From Candidatus Hodarchaeota archaeon (GTDB taxonomy: Archaea; Asgardarchaeota; Heimdallarchaeia; Hodarchaeales; Hodarchaeaceae), in contig JAEOSP010000488.1 of NCBI GenBank assembly GCA_016840305.1, positions 1-28,225 on the forward strand: 28,225 bases of DNA. Reading direction: 5' to 3'. Shown in pieces: positions 1 to 7,985 of this stretch (within the stretch, counting starts at the first letter, position 1; every line of letters starts with the position of its first letter). Made by a program: the position numbers and the translations under genes. The notes below the pieces were generated by a model. That model was not told the origin of the DNA, did not search any database, and was given only the letters and a program-made list of their open reading frames with translations.

Positions 1-657
1 AAAGGTATTTCTTTAACTGAGGAAGCACGGAATGCTGATTTAAAGAAGCATTACAATTTGAAATTCTCTGAACTCCTTATCGAATTAGGAGACTTTCAAA
101 GATCAACAAATATAATTCAATCCTTAGAAATTGATAATTTAGACCCTTGTTCCTCTCTTTTCCATAACTACCTTCAAGGAAAATTGGAACTAGGCAAACA
201 CAATCTTGGTATGGCCAAATCATTATTGGAAAAATCATTAGGCGAATCTGAACAGTGTTCAAGCTTACGTTCACAGTTGATGATCGCTCTTACTGAATGC
301 TATCTCTATGAGTACAGACTTACCCAGGAAGAGAAAATTTTACAAATTGCACAAAAAACTATTGAGGAAGGACTTAAACAAATTACAGATACTCCTCGAA
401 TAGCAAAAGGAAAATGGTTGACAGCTGTCCTTCTTCTTGCCCAAGGGAAGATCTACGAGGCCGAGGATATACTGTTAGAACTTAACACTGATGGTGCAGG
501 AAAGGTACCTCGAATTATGAAATTAGCAGAGCAAATGTTGGATGATATCAGACAACAAAGAGTGGAAAGGGTTGATATCTCCCCGATTTCCAATATTAAA
601 GATGTTGTACGCTATCTTCGAGATGCAAAATCGTTTGCAGAGTTGGATTCTCGCTAA
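1..657 (+). CDS. C-terminal part of a helical-repeat (TPR-like) protein, 5' truncated by the window edge
   Basis: The frame is open from base 1 to the TAA at 655-657, about 218 codons. A TTG at 58 could serve as a start, but the frame continues upstream of it with plausible coding sequence, so I treat the gene as cut by the window edge. The protein is almost wholly alpha-helical. It contains pairs of amphipathic helices with small and aromatic residues spaced as in TPR or SEL1-type repeats, for example around LQGKLELGKHNLGMAKSLLE and LLAQGKIYEAEDILLEL. There is no signal peptide or membrane segment in the visible part. The gene converges with the radical SAM gene, with 8 bases between the stops. 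The function is unknown; the repeat assignment comes from helix periodicity only. Confidence 0.7.
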   Translation, partial: KGISLTEEARNADLKKHYNLKFSELLIELGDFQRSTNIIQSLEIDNLDPCSSLFHNYLQGKLELGKHNLGMAKSLLEKSLGESEQCSSLRSQLMIALTECYLYEYRLTQEEKILQIAQKTIEEGLKQITDTPRIAKGKWLTAVLLLAQGKIYEAEDILLELNTDGAGKVPRIMKLAEQMLDDIRQQRVERVDISPISNIKDVVRYLRDAKSFAELDSR

Positions 658-665
658 ATTGAATC

Positions 666-2153
666 TTAACAACAATTCTCCTGATAAAACTTTATTGGAT
701 CATTGTTTAACTTTTTCTTCCATGATTGGTAAGTTCCTTCAGTTTGAGTAGCAACATCTACCAATATTGGAGTGATTTCTCTACCTCCTACAGATAAAAT
801 AGCTTGAATAACTGCCCAACGAGTAGGAAAAATTTTATGGGGAGTAAATTCACTATATTTTTTTTTCATAGATTTGTAAGCAAGTGTAATAGCATCATAA
901 TCGATACAAGAATTTCCAAATTTAGTATGTTTTTTTGGAATTAAGGGAGTAAGTGAAACTTTTAATTTTATAAAAGGAACGGTATGTTTAAGCTCCTTCA
1001 CTAGATTATTAATGTCGTGTAGTTCTTTCATCGGCTCTGGTGTTAGTCCAAATATGAAATATGCCTTCAAATTCCGAATATTATTATCAAATGCTCTGTG
1101 GGCGAAAGATACAATTTCCTCATTCGTAATTCGTTTTCCTACTGAATGTCTTGTATCATCAGATCCTGTTTCAGGAGCTATTGTTAGTGATTTTTGCCCT
1201 GAACGATTCAATGACTCTAATAAATCCTGTCCTGAATCAACACGAATGCTAGGAAGGGTGAATCTTAGATTGTTTACATTAAAGAACTCAATTAAATCAT
1301 TAATTCTGCTATAATCGGCTGTACTTGATCCTATCAAGGAAAAATAGTTTGTTTTAGTATTTTGTTTTCCTTCAATAATGATCTCTTCTAGTTTGTTTAG
1401 TGATCTTTCTCTATGGGGACGAAAGATTTTACTGATTAGACAGTAATGACATCCATGAGGACACCCACGAGATACCTGTAGGAAAAAACCATCAAGAATC
1501 CCTTTTCTTTTTGGATGGTCCTCTAATGGTCTTACTTGCGCAGTTGGATAGTTTACTTCATCTAATTGAGGTGTGATAAGTGGTTTTACTGATTCAGAGT
1601 AGCTATTTATATCGTGAAAGCCAGGAATCGAAGCTATTGAATCACATAATCTTGTCTGTTCACTATCAATTAGAGTTTTCAGAAATTTATCCGCAACAGA
1701 TTCGAATTCTCCAATAAAAGCGAGGTCAAAAACCTCGAGAATTGGTTCTGGATTTGCAGTGATGGCTGGTCCACCTGCAATTAACATTGGATTGATGCAT
1801 CTTCTATCTTTAGTATAAATAGGAATCCCAGATTGATATAGCATTTTAATTGCATTAATGTAATCTAGCTCAAATTGAAAAGAAAACATGAGGATGTCAA
1901 AATTATTTAGTAGTTTCTTCGTCTCTAAGGATTTAGGAATAAGAAAAGATTCTTTTGGTTTGAATATGCGCTCAGTAAATATTTGTGGATGTTGATTCAA
2001 GAGGTGATACAGTATTTTTATGGATAAGCCAGACATTCCAACCGAATAAGAATTTGGGTAAACTAATCCAATCCGCCAAGTTATAGCTCTTGGAGGTTTT
2101 TGAATTACGTTAATTTCGTTTATCCTATCTATTCTCATACTATCGCTAACCAT
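666..2153 (-). CDS. B12-binding-type radical SAM protein
   Basis: A 495-residue protein with an N-terminal Rossmann-like segment (about residues 20-190), as in B12-binding radical SAM enzymes. It includes the segment SYSVGMSGLSIKILYHLLNQ and a GGPAITANPEP loop. The radical SAM core follows, with the 4Fe-4S ligands C231, C235 and C238 in RGCPHGCHYCL. The family (COG1032-like; similar to the uncharacterised TIGR03960 type, which carries SVGMSNLG-like and GGP..NPEP motifs) cleaves S-adenosylmethionine to start radical chemistry; the substrate is not predictable. The ATG start at 2151-2153 overlaps the end of the upstream nucleotidyltransferase gene by 8 bases (ATGGTTAG), so the two are probably translated in a coupled way. 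M6 is an alternative start. The cobalamin-binding role is inferred from fold order; I see no clear DxHxxG motif. Confidence 0.88.
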   Translation of the reverse strand: MVSDSMRIDRINEINVIQKPPRAITWRIGLVYPNSYSVGMSGLSIKILYHLLNQHPQIFTERIFKPKESFLIPKSLETKKLLNNFDILMFSFQFELDYINAIKMLYQSGIPIYTKDRRCINPMLIAGGPAITANPEPILEVFDLAFIGEFESVADKFLKTLIDSEQTRLCDSIASIPGFHDINSYSESVKPLITPQLDEVNYPTAQVRPLEDHPKRKGILDGFFLQVSRGCPHGCHYCLISKIFRPHRERSLNKLEEIIIEGKQNTKTNYFSLIGSSTADYSRINDLIEFFNVNNLRFTLPSIRVDSGQDLLESLNRSGQKSLTIAPETGSDDTRHSVGKRITNEEIVSFAHRAFDNNIRNLKAYFIFGLTPEPMKELHDINNLVKELKHTVPFIKLKVSLTPLIPKKHTKFGNSCIDYDAITLAYKSMKKKYSEFTPHKIFPTRWAVIQAILSVGGREITPILVDVATQTEGTYQSWKKKLNNDPIKFYQENCC

Positions 2154-3426
2154 AAATGCCTTTTTTCAAAATAATACGACCATTTTCTGGATTGAAGTAA
2201 AGTAAGCTGTTCGAGGGAACGTTGGATGAAACAATTGTATGCGCTCCTATCCTTGAATTCTCGCCTATGATAATGCCTGGCATGATTGATACGTTGATAC
2301 CTGTTTTTACATTATCACCCAGAACCACTCCTAGCTTTCGTCTTCTACTATTCACTTTCTCACCATTAATTTTCATCGGAATGGTTTTTTCGTCAAGTCT
2401 TAGATTTGCAACTTTTGTTCCTGCTCCTAAGTTACACTTCTTCCCTAGGATCGAATCACCAACATATGAAAGATGGCCAACAGTAGCCCCTTCAAGCAAA
2501 ATACTATTTTTAATCTCAACTCCATTTCCTATTCTAACATTTTTCCCGATGAATGAGGATTTTCGAAGGTAACAATTCGGGCCGATAACTGCTTTCTCCT
2601 TAATTATTACAGGACCTTGAATATAAGAACCTGGCTTTATGATAACATCTTTCTCAATCTGTATAGGGTCAACTAATGTTACTCCTTGAGGTATTGAAAT
2701 ATCATATTTAGAGATTAATCTATTCAATCCAACTGTGTTTGCTGCGAGTAAATCCCAAGGATAACCAGTGTCTGTCCAATGACCAAGGATATTATAACAA
2801 GCAATATTGTAATTTTTTTCGATTAAACTATTTATACTATCTGTTAGTTCAATTTCTCCTCTGTTTGACGGTTTTTGTTTTTCTAGAAAAGAAAAGATAT
2901 TCCTAGGAAGAAGCATTAGACCAGCATTAATGTTTTTACTTGGTGGATCTGAATGTTTTTCCCAGATTCGGACTAAAAGCCCCTTATCAATTTCTAAACA
3001 CCCATACTTCTCTGGAGATTCTACTTGAATAGTTGCTATTACACCTTTGTTTTGCTCTTCTTGTATTTTAAAATTGATAATATCTTGAATAATCTCTTTT
3101 TCAACAAAAATGTCTCCATACATCATAAAAAACTGCTCAGATTGAATATAAGATTTGCAGAGATTCACTGCATGACCAGTTCCTAGTTGCTTTTCTTGGT
3201 AAACCCAAATTATTTCGAAAGCATATCGGTTTCTTTTCACATGGTCTTTTATTTGTTCACCTTGATGTCCGATTACAATAATCACCCTAGTTATCTCTTT
3301 AGGAAAGGAATCAAGAATATGATTAAGTAGTGGTTTTCCTGCAACGGGAAACAGTGGTTTAGGCAAATTTTTTGTTAAAGGGTGGAGACGTGTACCTTTA
3401 CCAGCAGTTAGTATTATCGCATCCAT
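2146..3426 (-). CDS. Sugar-1-phosphate nucleotidyltransferase with left-handed beta-helix (GlmU/archaeal ST0452-like)
   Basis: The N-terminal nucleotidyltransferase domain (about residues 1-230) starts with the signature MDAIILTAGKGTRLHPLTK and continues with LPKPLFPVAGKPLL, GTGHAV and YGDIF, which are nucleotide- and metal-binding segments. The C-terminal third is a hexapeptide-repeat left-handed beta-helix (IxxGxxI-type turns such as IGKNVRIGNGVEI). This order is that of archaeal bifunctional UDP-GlcNAc or dTDP-glucose pyrophosphorylases with acetyltransferase-like tails, which supply activated sugars for glycans. The longest frame begins at 3441 (MKVMI before MDAII). I chose the ATG at 3424-3426 because family members begin immediately before this strand and GAAGGT lies about 8 bases upstream. 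The exact sugar cannot be told. The 3' end overlaps the radical SAM gene. Confidence 0.9.
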   Translation of the reverse strand: MDAIILTAGKGTRLHPLTKNLPKPLFPVAGKPLLNHILDSFPKEITRVIIVIGHQGEQIKDHVKRNRYAFEIIWVYQEKQLGTGHAVNLCKSYIQSEQFFMMYGDIFVEKEIIQDIINFKIQEEQNKGVIATIQVESPEKYGCLEIDKGLLVRIWEKHSDPPSKNINAGLMLLPRNIFSFLEKQKPSNRGEIELTDSINSLIEKNYNIACYNILGHWTDTGYPWDLLAANTVGLNRLISKYDISIPQGVTLVDPIQIEKDVIIKPGSYIQGPVIIKEKAVIGPNCYLRKSSFIGKNVRIGNGVEIKNSILLEGATVGHLSYVGDSILGKKCNLGAGTKVANLRLDEKTIPMKINGEKVNSRRRKLGVVLGDNVKTGINVSIMPGIIIGENSRIGAHTIVSSNVPSNSLLYFNPENGRIILKKGIYG

Positions 3427-3637
3427 TATCATGACCTTCATACAGATTAGAATTAAGCGGAGATTCTTTATAGGTATTTAAACATCTTATGTATAATCAA
3501 TTCTTATGATTTCCCGTTTTGGGATCGGTTAAAATCGATATCAAAACTTACATTTTCCTTTTAGAAAAGCTTATTACTCATTGGGTTAGAACCTAGTACG
3601 TATCCTAACGGTGTTTTCGTACTGACAATGAATACAC

Positions 3638-3658
3638 AACGGAATTAGTTCTTCCGTT
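3638..3658. repeat. Short inverted repeat upstream of the 3708 gene
   Basis: AACGGAA (3638-3644) and TTCCGTT (3652-3658) form a perfect 7-bp inverted repeat with a 7-base spacer, 50 bases before the start at 3708. It could be an operator or a weak hairpin. It lies between two divergent genes, so it might control either. Nothing beyond the symmetry supports a function. Confidence 0.35.
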
Positions 3659-3707
3659 TGTCCTTCTAACTTGAACTATATCCACTTTATAGGAGACTGA
3701 AAAAGGA

Positions 3708-4229
3708 TTGAACAACACCGAGTATCGCGCATCTACTTCTGTTTTTTCACAAATGAATCGAATGGTGCGTGAGATCGAAAATCAACGTGCAATCTCTTCA
3801 GATTTTTATGAGGAGCTACGCAAACATGCTTCCATCCTTGCTGATGGAAGTTCGGATGATGCCCTTAACAATAAACAGCGATTTAAAAGAATCGGAGTTA
3901 TTATTGAAGAACTTAAAGAAAGATATTGGGATCTTACAGATCTACTTACCGAACTATCTGGAATTGAAATACTAGAAAGTCCGTTAACGAATGAAGCCAC
4001 ATTATTATCTAGTGATATGATCGATATCCTCAAGCAAATGGAACCAACAGTCCGTAATGCTCATAAGTCTCTTCGTTCGAATGAGCTAAGTGTCGTTGTG
4101 ACTGATCTGTTAGCAGTTGTGGAAAACCCTAAATTTGATGAGTTGAACGATGTTTTAATCAGATTAGGAAAGGAAATAGAGAGTATTAGTGGAAAATTCG
4201 AGGATTTAAGACAAAAAAGAATCATGTAA
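3708..4229 (+). CDS. Unknown helical protein
   Basis: A protein of about 173 residues, mostly charged helices, with no cysteines, signal peptide or membrane segment. It is soluble, and the heptad-like hydrophobic spacing (for example IGVIIEELKERYWDLTDLLT and LNDVLIRLGKEIESISGKFE) suggests a helical bundle or coiled coil. I do not recognise the family. The start is uncertain: TTG at 3708 has AGGAG 12 bases upstream (3691-3695), while the next candidate is an ATG at 3753, which would remove 15 residues. The gene stands alone and converges with the membrane/zinc-ribbon gene; a hairpin-T-run lies just after its stop. Confidence 0.65.
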   Translation: MNNTEYRASTSVFSQMNRMVREIENQRAISSDFYEELRKHASILADGSSDDALNNKQRFKRIGVIIEELKERYWDLTDLLTELSGIEILESPLTNEATLLSSDMIDILKQMEPTVRNAHKSLRSNELSVVVTDLLAVVENPKFDELNDVLIRLGKEIESISGKFEDLRQKRIM

Positions 4230-4236
4230 AGGAAGT

Positions 4237-4268
4237 AATCGTTATTACGATTTTTTCTCCTTTTTTTT
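4237..4268 (+). terminator. Hairpin plus T-run after the 3708 gene
   Basis: AATCGT (4237-4242), loop TATT, ACGATT (4247-4252) make a perfect 6-bp stem starting 7 bases after the stop codon. It is followed by two long T-tracts (4251-4256 and 4261-4268). Archaeal termination relies mainly on the T-rich tract, which is strong here. The tract runs up to the stop codon of the convergent gene on the other strand. Confidence 0.6.
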
Positions 4269-4860
4269 ATTCGATCACTGGTTCTCCACATGTAGGACAT
4301 GTGAACGCTCCTGCAGGAATAGTTTTTTTACATCTTTTACAAATCCATACGTCCTTTGTTTTTGAATTATCCCAGACTTTTCTCGTTTTTTTGACTTTTG
4401 GAGGAGCTATCTTTGGTTTGGTTGCTGTACCAGTCGCATAAGCCGCAACACATGAAATAAGTGTGCATGCAATCACTCCAATAATGAATTCCCCACTGAT
4501 AGTTATTACTGTCTGGTTACTGAAATGTACAACTAATAATAACCCTGAACCTAGTATAGTGCCGAAAAATCCCGCAAATGCTGCTAAAAATCCATGCTTT
4601 GCCCTTACTCCAGCGATCATACCTGAAATACCCCACGCTACCAGTACTGCCCAGAAAGATGATAAAGAATCCGATGAAAATAACATACTACTATACATAC
4701 TTTCAAAAACTTGATTAAATTGCAAAGAAGTTAATGCAGCGACTTGTGAGGATCCAAAAAGTAATTGTGAAATTTCAAGGGCTGATAAACCGACACTAAA
4801 CACTAATACAGTGTTGATTATAGGATTGGTACTTTTTGTTTGTGATTTGTCTGACATCAT
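4267..4860 (-). CDS. Small polytopic membrane protein with C-terminal zinc ribbon
   Basis: A 197-residue protein with about four hydrophobic segments: roughly residues 12-33, 64-84, 87-108 and 120-143. A basic linker rich in Lys and Pro follows, then a zinc ribbon made of C-x2-C (CKRC) and C-x2-C (CPTC) near the C-terminus. Such membrane/zinc-ribbon combinations are common among uncharacterised archaeal proteins; the ribbon is expected on the cytosolic side given the basic linker. I do not recognise a named family. ATG start at 4858-4860. It is convergent with the 3708 gene and divergent from the aRqc2 gene, so it is probably transcribed alone. Confidence 0.75.
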   Translation of the reverse strand: MMSDKSQTKSTNPIINTVLVFSVGLSALEISQLLFGSSQVAALTSLQFNQVFESMYSSMLFSSDSLSSFWAVLVAWGISGMIAGVRAKHGFLAAFAGFFGTILGSGLLLVVHFSNQTVITISGEFIIGVIACTLISCVAAYATGTATKPKIAPPKVKKTRKVWDNSKTKDVWICKRCKKTIPAGAFTCPTCGEPVIE

Positions 4861-5174
4861 TCTATCTCTTCTAATTTTGAGTAATTACAGTAGATGAACT
4901 ATTTCAATCACCCATTAATAGGTATATTTACACATCTGTTTTTGCTTAATAAAGCTTCACAAATTTTAAATTCAAATTCGAGTAATTCAGACATAATAGG
5001 AAGTTAATGATATTAAGAAATTAGCTTTAACTCTCTAGAGTAATAAGGAAAAATACATTTTACACTTTTGAAATTGCTAATACTAGAGGTTACCACACTC
5101 TAGTTAGTTTGTTGTCTTAATAGATAAATTATTCACCGTTATACAATATTCTTAATCAGGAGATCGACTATATA
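4861..5174. other. Divergent intergenic region before aRqc2
   Basis: About 314 AT-rich bases between two divergently transcribed genes, with no convincing open frame. It must hold both promoters, but no single TATA-like element stands out from the AT-rich background. AGGAGAT at 5158-5164 is a good ribosome binding site for the ATG at 5175. I see no repeats or RNA gene. Confidence 0.5.
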
Positions 5175-7202
5175 ATGAAACAGATGTCTAGTCTTGATAT
5201 ATTTGCAATTACTAAGGAATTACAGGGATTAGTTGGATATCGGGTAGAGAATATTTACTTAGATATTTCTGATAGTTTTTTCTTGTTCAAATTAAAAGGA
5301 AAAGGGAGTTTTAGGAACCCCTTTTTATTGATCCAACCAGGTTCACGAATTCACATAACAGAGTTCAAACATCCAGTTCCTGAGTCTCCTAGTGATAAAA
5401 TTTTAGGACTAAGAGGCCATCTAAAAGGTACTATACTTGAAAGTATTCGACAAATCGATTTTGATAGAGTAGTTGAGCTTGAATTGTCAGGTAAACACCA
5501 ATATCATGTGTACATAGAGCTATTCGGCAATCGACCTAATTTTGTTGTTGTAGGAGACGGGAACAAAGTAATTTATGCATCATGGTACAAAAAAATGCGA
5601 CATAGGGATATTCTACCTGGTAAGGAGTTTGAATTACCCCCAAGTCGTGGGAAATCGATTTTAGAGATACCTAGTCAAGAATTAGGTAGCATTGTGAATT
5701 TACCTGAAAACCAAGATGAGCAGATTGTAAAAGTATTTGCCCGAAATTTTGGAGGTGGTGGAGCATTAATAGAAGAGCTTCTAGCAAGAGCTATAATTCC
5801 AAAGGAAAGGATTTGTAGTGGAATTCAAGCTAATGATCTGGAGAAATTTACCTCTGCAACAAAGGAAATAACAAAAGAGCTAGAACAACTCGTCCCCAAT
5901 GTTTCTATAGATTCACAAGAAACACCCATTAGTTTTCAACCAATTCTGTTTAAATCCAATCCAAATAACATAAGAAAATTCGATTTATTATCAACTGCTC
6001 TTGATTTTTTTTATTCTTCTGATTCTCCTGTTTCTTCTCCAGGATTGAGTAGGTTCAAGAATAAAAAAGCGCAACTTGAGAAAATTATGAAAGCGCAAGA
6101 AGAAACATTGAAGAAATATGAGATTCAACAAAAACAGTACAAAGATATAGGAGACAAAATATACCTTAAATTTGACATCATTAGCGAATTACTTTCGACA
6201 ATCTTGAACGCCAGAAAAAATAATGTGAATTGGAATGATATTGAACAAAAATTAAGCCAAGCGAAGAAACAAGGAATAAGTTCAGCTCAAATCTTTAAAG
6301 GAATTAACCAAAAGGAAGGAACCGTGAGTTTAGATCTTGGTTCTGATGTCATAAGTGTAAATTTTCGTCTCTCTACAACAGAAATTGCAAATAATTATTA
6401 TGAAAAAGCAAAAAAAGCAGGTAGAAAATTAATTCCCGCAGCTGAGGCGACAGAAGAAACTCGACAAAAAATCGACGCATTATCACAAGATATATCTGCA
6501 CAGGCTATTAGTGACAAAATCACCTTGAAGAGAAGAAAAAGAAAATGGTTTGAAAAGTATCATTGGACTATTACAGGTAATGGTTTCTTGATAATAGGTG
6601 GAAAAGATATTGGATCTAATGATGAAATTGCTAAAAAGCGTCTTCAAAAAAATGACCTTTTTTTCCACGCTGAAGTGCAAGGTGCGCCTTATACAATACT
6701 TGTTCGCGAGAGTAGTGATTCAGAAATAACTGATGAGGATATAAAAACGGCTGCACAACTAGCTGCTTCATATTCAAGCGCGTGGAAAGCAGGCTATGGA
6801 GCAATCGACGTTTATTACGTTCCTGGGGAGAATGTGGGTTTCACTGCTCCGAGTGGGGAATATATCCCTAGAGGAGGTATCATGGTGCGAGGAACAAGGA
6901 AGTATATACGTGGGACTGAATTAAAACTGGCAATAGGGTTTGAAGAGGACGATAATAATGTAATGGTTATTTATGGAGCTGAAAAACAAATCGCAAAAAC
7001 TAGTCCAGTTTTGATTTTATTGACACCAGGAAATACCCCAAAAGGAAAGATTGCTAAACAAATACAAAAAGCATTTTTGAAACGGGCCAGAAATCCTGAA
7101 CAAAAAGCGAAAATAAAAGCACTTGATTTTAATGAAATAGTTCGCGCTATTCCTCACGATTCATCAATTAAAGACGTTATAAATACAGTAGCTACATCAT
7201 AA
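5175..7202 (+). CDS. Archaeal Rqc2/NEMF homologue (NFACT-family ribosome quality-control protein)
   Basis: A 675-residue protein with the complete NFACT architecture. NFACT-N is at about residues 1-190 (start MSSLDIFAITKELQGLVGYR; the segment ELFGNRPN at 115-122 matches the position of the family's conserved loop). A long charged coiled coil lies at about 290-360 (ARKNN and QKQYKDIGDK parts), and the NFACT-R domain at about 458-575 (WTITGNGFLIIGGKDIGSND and FFHAEVQGAP). The family binds 60S/50S subunits stalled with peptidyl-tRNA and, in bacteria (RqcH) and eukaryotes (Rqc2/NEMF), adds C-terminal tails. Length is typical of archaeal members. Start ATG at 5175 with AGGAGAT upstream. It is a single gene, convergent with the CBS gene. 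Confidence 0.93.
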   Translation: MKQMSSLDIFAITKELQGLVGYRVENIYLDISDSFFLFKLKGKGSFRNPFLLIQPGSRIHITEFKHPVPESPSDKILGLRGHLKGTILESIRQIDFDRVVELELSGKHQYHVYIELFGNRPNFVVVGDGNKVIYASWYKKMRHRDILPGKEFELPPSRGKSILEIPSQELGSIVNLPENQDEQIVKVFARNFGGGGALIEELLARAIIPKERICSGIQANDLEKFTSATKEITKELEQLVPNVSIDSQETPISFQPILFKSNPNNIRKFDLLSTALDFFYSSDSPVSSPGLSRFKNKKAQLEKIMKAQEETLKKYEIQQKQYKDIGDKIYLKFDIISELLSTILNARKNNVNWNDIEQKLSQAKKQGISSAQIFKGINQKEGTVSLDLGSDVISVNFRLSTTEIANNYYEKAKKAGRKLIPAAEATEETRQKIDALSQDISAQAISDKITLKRRKRKWFEKYHWTITGNGFLIIGGKDIGSNDEIAKKRLQKNDLFFHAEVQGAPYTILVRESSDSEITDEDIKTAAQLAASYSSAWKAGYGAIDVYYVPGENVGFTAPSGEYIPRGGIMVRGTRKYIRGTELKLAIGFEEDDNNVMVIYGAEKQIAKTSPVLILLTPGNTPKGKIAKQIQKAFLKRARNPEQKAKIKALDFNEIVRAIPHDSSIKDVINTVATS

Positions 7203-7212
7203 ACTAAGAAAA

Positions 7213-7818
7213 TCACAAAATCTCATCATCATTTGACTCAAACTCTCCTTGATGGTTACTAGTACATCTTGGACATAAAGTATAACCATTTGCCAACGAT
7301 AGTTTTTCAGAATAATTATTACAATCATCGCAGAATCCCTGAAAGTAAGATGATTCAAGACTAGAACTGGATATCTTTGTTATGAATTGTTGTTCTCTAC
7401 GAATACTAAGCAATCCTGGAGCAAATCTTAGTAGGTCATTCGTTGAAACAATACCTAATGGTATGGTCGGATCATTCTCATCAACCACCAAAATTCGTTC
7501 TATTTGTTTTTTAGACATCATTAGCATTGTATTTTCGAGTGTTTCATCAGCTAGCACGTACGTTACTGGTTTACTCATAACATCACCAGCCAAAACAATT
7601 CCTGGATCTAATCCTCGTCCAACCACTTGTTGAATGATATCTCCCTTAGTTATAATCCCTATTATCTGATCATCTTTAATAATAACTGAACCAATTTTAT
7701 GAATCGTCATTAATTTAGCAGTTTCTGTTACAGGAAGATTACTAGGCATTGATACTATGCCAGAATTACGTGTTTTTAATAATGTACCAATTAAAACATC
7801 TTCTACTTCATCAATCAT
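7213..7818 (-). CDS. CBS-pair protein with C-terminal zinc ribbon
   Basis: 201 residues. Two CBS motifs (about 8-68 and 82-138) form a Bateman module, shown by the repeated pattern GSVIIKDDQIIGIITKGDI and RILVVDEN...LGIVSTNDLL. A C-terminal zinc ribbon follows, with CDDC and CPRC pairs (about 160-185). CBS pairs usually sense adenine nucleotides; ribbon-tailed versions are common in archaea and are thought to be regulatory. ATG start at 7816-7818. It lies 167 bases downstream of the DP2-like gene on the same strand, so it may be read through from that operon or have its own promoter. The partner is not predictable. Confidence 0.85.
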   Translation of the reverse strand: MIDEVEDVLIGTLLKTRNSGIVSMPSNLPVTETAKLMTIHKIGSVIIKDDQIIGIITKGDIIQQVVGRGLDPGIVLAGDVMSKPVTYVLADETLENTMLMMSKKQIERILVVDENDPTIPLGIVSTNDLLRFAPGLLSIRREQQFITKISSSSLESSYFQGFCDDCNNYSEKLSLANGYTLCPRCTSNHQGEFESNDDEIL

Positions 7819-7985
7819 CTGGCTTACTACCTAACAGTCATTATACTATGATTAAACGTATTTTGTCTGAAAAGAAAGACAAATCTATGTACTTTGAATG
7901 TATCAGCTAAAAAAAGCTTTGCATAATTTTGTTGCAAGGAATTTGTACATCGTGTTACATTATATTCTTTGGCGATATATTCCTT

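Noticed and set aside
1012..1314. A 100-codon plus-strand frame within the radical SAM gene
   Set aside because: Antisense to a clearly coding region with conserved motifs; no family pattern.
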